Part shown: positions 1-5,155 of the stretch, piece after piece
How the letters are laid out: every line of letters begins with the position of its first letter
Numbering within the stretch: the first letter of the stretch is position 1
Source of the DNA: Dysgonomonas sp.
GTDB taxonomy: Bacteria; Bacteroidota; Bacteroidia; Bacteroidales; Dysgonomonadaceae
Assembly (NCBI GenBank): GCA_003523545.1
Contig: DQAM01000220.1
Coordinates: 1 to 5,155 of the forward strand
DNA: 5,155 nt
Direction: 5' to 3'
The notes under the pieces: model-generated
What the model saw: only the letters and a program-made list of their open reading frames with translations
What the model was told of the DNA's origin: nothing
Databases searched by the model: none
Translations under genes and position numbers: made by a program

Positions 1-1
1 T

Positions 2-667
2 ATGCAACATATCCTCATCATAGAAGACGAACCCGGAATCTATAACTTTCTGAAACAAGGATTGGAAGAAGAAGGTTACAGAATAACTATTGCCTCCGAT
101 GGGAAACAGGGGATAGAGCTTTTCCAATCAGATAAGCCCGACCTTATTCTTCTCGATTGGATGCTCCCTAAGATGACAGGAATAGATGTATGTAAGGTCA
201 TTCGGGAAAAAGATACCGAAGTTCCCATTTTATTCCTTACCGCCAAAGATACGGTACAGGAAACTATCGAAGGATTGCAATGCGGGGCAAACGACTATAT
301 CAAAAAGCCTTTCAGCTTCGAGGAGTTACTGGAAAGAATAAAAATTCATTTTCGTAATAAGAAAGAAAAATCAGTTCTTACATTGGGAGAGATTACTTTG
401 AATCTTCAAACCTATGAAGTAAAAGCCGGTATAACGGATATTGCACTTACCCAACGTGAATTCGAGTTGCTTGAATTCCTTATAAAGAATAAAGGGAGTG
501 TTTGCAAAAGAGATGAAATTATAGAAAAAGTATGGGGAATCAACTTTGAGTATGATACAGGTGTCATCGATGTGTTTATCAATGCCATCCGAAAGAAACT
601 CAATTTAGATAAAGATAACGGATACATCAAAACCGTGAGGGGTGTGGGCTATATAGCTAACGATTGA
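2..667 (+). CDS. OmpR-family DNA-binding response regulator of a metal-type two-component system
   Basis: A 221-residue cytoplasmic transcription regulator, the usual full length for the OmpR/PhoB family. Residues 1-118 form the receiver: acidic pocket E8-D9 in ILIIEDE, phospho-acceptor D52 in LLDWMLP, switch Thr T80 in FLTAKD, aromatic Y99, and conserved Lys K102 in the YIKKPF motif. Residues 125-220 form the winged-helix DNA-binding domain, with LTQREFELLEFL, the recognition-helix region VIDVFINAIRKKL, and the closing hairpin IKTVRGVGYI. The ATG at base 2 gives a canonical family N-terminus, so the gene is probably complete, though nothing upstream is visible. The stop lies 2 bases before the kinase ATG, so the two form one operon. 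The pump gene downstream, and a tandem repeat in front of it that fits this family's DNA sites, suggest it activates metal efflux (CusR/CzcR-like role). The target and the metal are inferred; the family is certain. Confidence 0.96.
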   Translation: MQHILIIEDEPGIYNFLKQGLEEEGYRITIASDGKQGIELFQSDKPDLILLDWMLPKMTGIDVCKVIREKDTEVPILFLTAKDTVQETIEGLQCGANDYIKKPFSFEELLERIKIHFRNKKEKSVLTLGEITLNLQTYEVKAGITDIALTQREFELLEFLIKNKGSVCKRDEIIEKVWGINFEYDTGVIDVFINAIRKKLNLDKDNGYIKTVRGVGYIAND

Positions 668-669
668 AT

Positions 670-2055
670 ATGCAGAATTTATCTTTCAGAAATAGAATTG
701 CGCTGAATTACATAATCACAACAGCATTGTTGATTGGTTTTGTATTCGTTACCATATATTTGGTAGTGGAATTCAGTGTGTCTAACCATCTGAATGATGA
801 CCTGCAACGCGAGGTTGACCGCCATTCTCAGGAGGTGGAAGTGAAAAACGGAACTATTGCCCTAAAAAGGCACAGGGAATGGATGGAACGCGAGCATAAT
901 ACAGTCGGGGTTGACCCTGTATTCATCGAATTTCTGGACATAGAAGGTAATCTTATTGATAAGTCTCCCAACCTGAAAGAAAGCCATCTTCTCTATGACC
1001 CTAATCAGAAGGATAATGTTTTTTACAACGGTGAACTTGCCGAAAAGCGAATAAGGCAGGTGCAGGTTCCTATTCTGGATGAAAACGGAAAGCGTGTCGG
1101 GCATCTTTTAGTGGCAGTTGCCCGTGAAGGTTCGGAGGTCGTTTTGGAAACGTTGAGACACATTATGCTAATCACTTTTCCTGTTATTCTTATCATACTG
1201 TTTTTCGTGGCACGCTTTATTGCAGGAAGAAGTATCAAACCGATTAATGACATCATTAATACATCTAATAAAATCACACGTGATAACCTGACAGAGCGTA
1301 TTCCGTTGCCTCATAACAAAGACGAATTGTATATTCTTTCGGATACTATCAATCAGCTTCTCGACCGCATAGAAAAAACGATAGAACGGGAAAAGTCTTT
1401 TACTTCTTATGCTTCACACGAATTCCGCACACCTTTGGCTGTATTGAAAGGGACACTTGAGGTACTGATACGAAAACCCCGCCAACAGGAAGAGTACGAA
1501 GAAAAAGTAAAATATTGTGTGCGTGAAATCGACCGTCTAAATCATCTTGTGGATGAACTACTGATACTCACTCGCTTCGAAAATCAGAAACAGTCTTTAA
1601 ATCTTGAAGATGCTTCTATAAAAAATATCATTGAAGATACGCTGAAATATCTTTCAAAAAATATTCAGGAAAAAAATATACGTATAAAAACAAATATCCC
1701 ATTTGATGATGTTTATTTTAAAACTGACATTTATTTGTTCTCAACAATAATTAGTAATATTCTGTCTAACGCAATAAAGTATTCTATTCAGGATGGGGAG
1801 ATACAAGTGAATGCACGTAAAGAAAACAATGTCATCTATTGTGAAATAGAAGACAACGGCGTAGGTATATCGGAAAAAGATATGGAAAAGATTTTCGATA
1901 AGTTTTACCGTTCTACAGACCATTCCGATATTAAAGGATTTGGATTAGGTCTACCTATCGTAAAAAGGTTCTGTTCCCTGTTAAATATTCGTATTGACAT
2001 ATCCAGTAAAGAAGGTGTCGGAACCACTTTCAAACTTCAAATTCCCCAATCTTAA
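670..2055 (+). CDS. Membrane sensor histidine kinase (CusS/CzcS-like), partner of the upstream regulator
   Basis: A 461-residue inner-membrane kinase that should autophosphorylate and pass phosphate to D52 of the upstream regulator. Order of parts: TM1 about 12-34; periplasmic sensor about 35-164; TM2 about 165-187; HAMP linker about 187-239; DHp helix with phospho-acceptor H250 in SYASHEFRTPL; ATPase domain with N box ISNILSNAIKYS (N363/N367), G1 DNGVGI (395-400), F box IFDKFYRS (409-416), G2 GFGLGLPIV (423-431) and a final GVGTTFKL. All catalytic boxes are intact. I chose the ATG at 670, two bases after the regulator's TGA; a TTG at 664 overlapping that stop would add only two residues. No clear Shine-Dalgarno is seen, which fits coupling and is common in Bacteroidota. 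The sensor holds no cysteine but has H68, M72 and H76 at four-residue spacing, a possible metal site. Bases 1621-1740 are very AT-rich. The last bases overlap the putative operator of the pump gene. Confidence 0.95.
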   Translation: MQNLSFRNRIALNYIITTALLIGFVFVTIYLVVEFSVSNHLNDDLQREVDRHSQEVEVKNGTIALKRHREWMEREHNTVGVDPVFIEFLDIEGNLIDKSPNLKESHLLYDPNQKDNVFYNGELAEKRIRQVQVPILDENGKRVGHLLVAVAREGSEVVLETLRHIMLITFPVILIILFFVARFIAGRSIKPINDIINTSNKITRDNLTERIPLPHNKDELYILSDTINQLLDRIEKTIEREKSFTSYASHEFRTPLAVLKGTLEVLIRKPRQQEEYEEKVKYCVREIDRLNHLVDELLILTRFENQKQSLNLEDASIKNIIEDTLKYLSKNIQEKNIRIKTNIPFDDVYFKTDIYLFSTIISNILSNAIKYSIQDGEIQVNARKENNVIYCEIEDNGVGISEKDMEKIFDKFYRSTDHSDIKGFGLGLPIVKRFCSLLNIRIDISSKEGVGTTFKLQIPQS

Positions 2056-2067
2056 GCTAATCTTAAG
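2051..2067 (+). promoter_or_regulatory. Putative response-regulator operator: tandem CTTAAG-N5-CTTAAG
   Basis: Two identical CTTAAG hexamers lie at 2051-2056 and 2062-2067, separated by five bases. The exact repeat extends to 10 bp (AATCTTAAGC at 2048-2057 and 2059-2068), giving an 11-bp period, about one helical turn. OmpR/PhoB-family dimers bind such head-to-tail repeats, and PmrA-type sites in Proteobacteria have the same TTAA-N7-TTAA-like architecture. The first copy overlaps the last codons of the kinase gene, whose stop is at 2053-2055. The second copy sits where a -33 promoter element would lie relative to the -7 box at 2089-2096, which suggests a class II activator site. Each hexamer is palindromic, so the site can also be read as an inverted repeat. 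Binding by the regulator encoded here is inference. Confidence 0.62.
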
Positions 2068-2088
2068 CAAACTACTTTAACATACCTC

Positions 2089-2096
2089 TACTTTTG
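2089..2096 (+). promoter_or_regulatory. Bacteroidota -7 promoter element (TACTTTTG) of the pump gene
   Basis: TACTTTTG is a perfect match to the Bacteroidota housekeeping -7 consensus TAnnTTTG. It lies in the short intergenic region, 34 bases before the pump ATG. No TTTG/TTG -33 element is present about 19-21 bases upstream; the second CTTAAG of the tandem repeat occupies that place, implying dependence on an activator. Transcription would be expected to begin at about 2100, giving a leader of about 30 bases. The motif is short and also occurs by chance inside genes here (755-762 and 3452-3459), so the call leans on its position and on the adjacent repeat. Confidence 0.55.
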
Positions 2097-2120
2097 TTTG
2101 TTATTAAAAAACAGATAAAA

Positions 2121-2127
2121 AGAAAGG
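2121..2127 (+). promoter_or_regulatory. Purine-rich ribosome-binding region of the pump gene
   Basis: AGAAAGG lies three bases before the ATG at 2131, at the end of a strongly A-rich leader (about 2104-2127). The match to a Shine-Dalgarno is partial and the spacing is short. Bacteroidota often rely on A-rich, unstructured leaders instead, so its role is uncertain. The start itself is fixed by another fact: an in-frame TAG at 2128-2130 directly precedes the ATG. Confidence 0.45.
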
Positions 2128-2130
2128 TAG

Positions 2131-5100
2131 ATGTTAGAAAAGATTATACGGTTCAGTCTCAACCGCAAGCTCATCATATTGCTTTTCACGTTAGCCATAT
2201 TTATATATGGTATTTACTCCGTATTCCATATACCAATCGGAGCAGTTCCCGATATTACGAACAATCAGGTACAGGTTATCACAACATCGACTAATCTTTC
2301 TACCGAAGATATCGAACAGTTTATCACTTATCCTATCGAGATGGAAATGGCTAATCTGCCGGGCGTACAGGAAATACGTTCTGTTTCCAAGTTCGGATTG
2401 TCTGTGGTGACTATCGTTTTCGATGAAAGTATGGGTACTTATCTTCCGCGTCAATTAATTGCCGAAAAGATAAAAACCGCATCCGAAGTTATTCCAGAAG
2501 GCTTCGGTTCTCCCGAAATGGGACCTATATCGACCGGATTGGGCGAAATATACCAATATGTACTTGATGTAAAACCCGAATTTAAGGATAGATACTCCGT
2601 TGCAGACCTGCGTACTATACAGGACTGGATTGTAAAACGGCAACTTTCCGGCATCCCCGGAGTAGTCGAAATCAACACGTGGGGAGGATACCTCAAACAA
2701 TACGAGGTAGCTATCAATCCATCCCGACTGAAAGCGATGGATATAACTACAGGCGATTTGGTAAATGCTTTGGAAAAGAACAACAGCATTGCAGGTGGCG
2801 CATATATCGAAAAGGTTAATCAGAGCTATTTCATTCGTGGTGAAGGCAAAATAAGTTCCATCGAAGATATAGAAAGTATAGTAGTCAAGAATATAGACGG
2901 AATCCCTGTTCTTGTGAAAGATATTGCTACCGTACGTTTTGGAAGTGCCAACCGTTTCGGAGCGATAACTGGTAACGGTGAAGGCGAAAAAGTACTCGGT
3001 CAGATAATGATGCTCAAAGGAGCAGACTCGAAGGAGACTATCAATGCTGTAAAAGAGCGTGTAGAGGAAGTACAGAAATCACTTCCCGAAGGCGTATATA
3101 TCAACGCCTTTCTGGAGCGTAGCGAATTGGTTGCTAAAACCACTTTCACGGTTGCTGAAAATCTTATCTTAGGATGTTTGATTGTGATATTTGTAGTTGT
3201 GCTTTTGCTCGGGAACTTGCGTTCGGGACTTGTGGTTGCGTCTGTCATACCGCTTTCGCTTTTGTTTGCCATTTCCCTGATGAGAGTGTTCGGTATAGAT
3301 GCCAACCTGATGAGTTTGGGAGCGATAGACTTCGGTATCATTATAGACGGTGCGGTTATCATTGTCGAATTCGTTTCGGCACAAATAACGGCTAATGCTT
3401 CGGGATTGTCCCGCTTATCCTTGACAGACAGACGACGAGAGGTAGATAAAATAACTTTGAGCAGTTCATCTACGATGATGAATTCCGCTATTTTCGGACA
3501 GTTGATAATACTCATTGTATTTATTCCTATACTGTCACTTTCGGGAGTAGAAGGAAAAATGTTCCGCCCAATGGCACTTACATTTAGCTTTGCACTTATC
3601 GGAGCCATGTTGTTGTGTCTGACTTATGTTCCTGTAGCATCATCCTTACTGATAAAACCGCAGATACAAAAGAGAAACGGAATAACCGTCCGCTTAGTGC
3701 GTTTATTGACACGTACCTATCTGCCTGTTATCACTTGGGCATTGAAACATACCAAGAAAACTTTGGCGGGGGCAGTCGGATTACTAGTTTTGGCAATAAT
3801 CATATTCTCCCGAATGGGGGGCGAATTTATTCCGCAGTTGGATGAAGGTGATTTTGTTATTCAACCTGTCCTGAAAACAGGGACATCACTAGCAAAGACA
3901 ATTGAGACAACTACATTAATCGAAAAAACGATATTAGATAAATTCCCTGAAGTAGAGCAAATTGTCAGCCGTATCGGTGCTGCTGAAGTACCTACCGACC
4001 CTATGTCGATGGAAGAAAGTGACATCATCGTGAAAGTAAAACCGAAAAGCGAATGGGTATCGGCAAGTTCAAAAGACGAGTTAGCCGATAAGATAAAAGA
4101 AGCATTGGAAGCTACCATTCCTAATATGGAAATCGAATTTACGCAACCTATCGAAATGCGTTTCAATGAATTGATTTCGGGTACACGTTCCGATGTAGCG
4201 ATAAAGATTTTCGGTGAAGATTTAGGCGTTTTGGCTGAAAAAGCCGAACAGATAAAGCGGGCAATCGCCAATGTGGAAGGGGCTGCCGATATTATCGTGG
4301 AAAAAATAGATGGACTTCCGCAGATGACTGTTGAATATAACCGCACACGTATTGCGCAATATGGGCTGAATATATCGGATATAAACGATATCGTCGCACT
4401 GTCTTTCGCGGGAACAACCGTAGGAAATGTATTTGAAGGAGAACGCCGTTTCGACTTGGTAATACGTCTGGAAGAAAATCTTCGGAACGATATCGACGAT
4501 TTACGCAATCTGTATGTACCGCTTCCGAATGGCGGGCAAATTCCTTTACGGGAATTGGCAAAAGTGGAATATACCGAAGGTCCTGCAAAAATCTCCCGTG
4601 ACGACACCAAACGCCGTGTCGTAATCGGTGTGAATGTGCGTAACCGTGATATGGAAAGTGTGGTAAAAGATGTTTCGACTATTATAAATGAAAAAATCAA
4701 CCTGCCTGCGGGATATTATGTGACTTATGGCGGACAGTTCGAGAACTTGCAGAATGCTAAAAATCGTCTGATGATAGCTGTTCCTGTGGCTTTATGCCTC
4801 ATTTTCATTCTTCTGTATTTCGCTTTCGGTTCGATAAGGGAAACTTTATTGGTCTTTACTGCCATACCTCTTTCGGCTGTGGGGGGAGTATTGTTGCTTT
4901 GGATGAGGGGAATGCCTTTCAGTATTTCCGCAGGGGTAGGTTTTATTGCTCTGTTTGGGATTGCCGTACTGAACGGAATCGTATTGGTAGAGCATCTGAA
5001 AGAATTAAAACACAGGGGTATGAAGAACGTAGATGAACTAATTCTGAAAGGGACTACCGACAGGCTTCGTCCTGTTACTCTGACTGCCGCGGCTGCGGCG

Positions 5101-5155
5101 CTCGGCTTCCTTCCGATGGCTATTTCATCTTCGGCAGGGGCAGAGGTGCAACGTC
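2131..5155 (+). CDS. czcA: HME-type RND heavy-metal efflux pump subunit, CzcA/CusA family (3' end beyond window)
   Basis: The inner-membrane proton/metal antiporter of a tripartite efflux complex. The frame is open for 1008 codons to the right edge with no internal stop; CzcA/CusA proteins are about 1040 residues, so at least the end of TM11 and TM12 are missing. Start: ATG directly after an in-frame TAG. Visible parts: TM1 about 10-32, with AVPDITNNQVQV just after it; first periplasmic pore/docking region about 40-335; TM2 344-361; TM3 367-384; TM4 391-413 with GAIDFGIIIDGAVIIVE, holding D400, D406 and E413; TM5/TM6 about 455-506 flanking VEGKMFRPMA; TM7 about 545-560, then GGEFIPQLDEGDF (563-575); second periplasmic region to about 875, with MRFNELISGTRSD (676-688); TM8-TM10 about 880-957 with GMPFSISAGVGFIALFG. 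The three TM4 acids and the FNELISG block fit CzcA-type divalent-cation exporters, not CusA Cu/Ag pumps, which keep one TM4 acid. The symbol denotes the family; the exact metal is not proven. Probably driven by the promoter at 2089-2096. Confidence 0.95.
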   Translation, partial: MLEKIIRFSLNRKLIILLFTLAIFIYGIYSVFHIPIGAVPDITNNQVQVITTSTNLSTEDIEQFITYPIEMEMANLPGVQEIRSVSKFGLSVVTIVFDESMGTYLPRQLIAEKIKTASEVIPEGFGSPEMGPISTGLGEIYQYVLDVKPEFKDRYSVADLRTIQDWIVKRQLSGIPGVVEINTWGGYLKQYEVAINPSRLKAMDITTGDLVNALEKNNSIAGGAYIEKVNQSYFIRGEGKISSIEDIESIVVKNIDGIPVLVKDIATVRFGSANRFGAITGNGEGEKVLGQIMMLKGADSKETINAVKERVEEVQKSLPEGVYINAFLERSELVAKTTFTVAENLILGCLIVIFVVVLLLGNLRSGLVVASVIPLSLLFAISLMRVFGIDANLMSLGAIDFGIIIDGAVIIVEFVSAQITANASGLSRLSLTDRRREVDKITLSSSSTMMNSAIFGQLIILIVFIPILSLSGVEGKMFRPMALTFSFALIGAMLLCLTYVPVASSLLIKPQIQKRNGITVRLVRLLTRTYLPVITWALKHTKKTLAGAVGLLVLAIIIFSRMGGEFIPQLDEGDFVIQPVLKTGTSLAKTIETTTLIEKTILDKFPEVEQIVSRIGAAEVPTDPMSMEESDIIVKVKPKSEWVSASSKDELADKIKEALEATIPNMEIEFTQPIEMRFNELISGTRSDVAIKIFGEDLGVLAEKAEQIKRAIANVEGAADIIVEKIDGLPQMTVEYNRTRIAQYGLNISDINDIVALSFAGTTVGNVFEGERRFDLVIRLEENLRNDIDDLRNLYVPLPNGGQIPLRELAKVEYTEGPAKISRDDTKRRVVIGVNVRNRDMESVVKDVSTIINEKINLPAGYYVTYGGQFENLQNAKNRLMIAVPVALCLIFILLYFAFGSIRETLLVFTAIPLSAVGGVLLLWMRGMPFSISAGVGFIALFGIAVLNGIVLVEHLKELKHRGMKNVDELILKGTTDRLRPVTLTAAAAALGFLPMAISSSAGAEVQR

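Noticed and set aside
755..762. TATATTTG, a match to the -7 consensus inside the kinase gene
   Set aside because: It encodes part of TM1, lies in an AT-rich coding stretch, and has no downstream gene start that needs it; likely chance.
2048..2068. Possible hairpin terminator after the kinase gene
   Set aside because: The two palindromic CTTAAG copies could pair, but the stem would be six mostly A-T pairs with no T-tract following directly. The direct-repeat reading with 11-bp period and promoter spacing explains it better.
2094..2294. 66-codon forward open frame overlapping the intergenic region and the pump start
   Set aside because: Its start falls inside the -7 element and most of it overlaps the pump N-terminus in another frame; the translation has no recognisable features, while the pump frame there carries the family's TM1.
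3452..3459. TAACTTTG, a match to the -7 consensus inside the pump gene
   Set aside because: It is deep in coding sequence with no start or operator-like repeat nearby; an eight-base motif with two free positions is expected by chance in 5 kb of this composition.
3000..3608. 202-codon open frame on the reverse strand
   Set aside because: It is antisense to the TM2-TM6 region of the pump, with no domain, no promoter and no ribosome site seen; a shadow of the real gene.
3861..4700. 279-codon open frame on the reverse strand
   Set aside because: It lies wholly within the pump coding region, its translation is low-complexity (Ser/Ile/Thr/Arg-rich) with no recognisable domain, and the forward frame is strongly conserved in family motifs. 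It is a codon-bias shadow.

Overview
This window looks like a chromosomal or accessory heavy-metal efflux locus of a Bacteroidota member (Bacteroides/Parabacteroides/Dysgonomonas-like). Three things point there: moderate-to-low GC, a perfect match to the Bacteroidota -7 promoter element (TAnnTTTG) with an A-rich leader behind it, and proteins whose wording matches what I remember of Bacteroidota CzcA/CusA pumps and their sensor kinases. The assignment rests on recognition, not on a database search.

Layout, all on the + strand: (1) bases 2-667, an OmpR-family response regulator with an intact receiver and winged-helix domain; (2) bases 670-2055, a membrane sensor histidine kinase starting 2 bases after the regulator's stop, so the two are almost certainly co-transcribed and translationally coupled; (3) bases 2056-2130, a short intergenic region; (4) bases 2131-5155, an HME-type RND metal efflux pump subunit (CzcA/CusA family) that is open at the right edge after 1008 codons. 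Long reverse-strand open frames inside the pump gene are shadows. I saw no tRNA, rRNA, CRISPR array, insertion sequence or attachment site.

How the parts work together: the kinase probably senses a periplasmic metal or envelope signal and phosphorylates the regulator at Asp52. The most informative non-coding signal is a perfect tandem repeat, CTTAAG-N5-CTTAAG (11-bp period, 2051-2067), at the kinase/pump junction. It lies 21 bases upstream of the -7 element TACTTTTG (2089-2096), where a -33 element would be expected and is missing. This is the geometry of an OmpR/PmrA-type direct-repeat operator at an activator-dependent promoter. The inferred circuit is that the phosphorylated regulator turns on the pump gene from its own promoter. 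The pump keeps the three acidic transmembrane-4 residues (D400, D406, E413) of divalent-cation exporters, so Zn/Co/Cd/Ni-type substrates are more likely than Cu(I)/Ag(I). The adaptor (CzcB-like) and outer-membrane channel (CzcC-like) are not in the window; they may lie downstream, or the channel may be fused to the unseen pump C-terminus.

This is a recognisable kind of system rather than a wholly new one. The points most worth a second look are the operator/promoter, a His-Met-His array in the kinase sensor domain, the metal specificity, and what follows the right edge.
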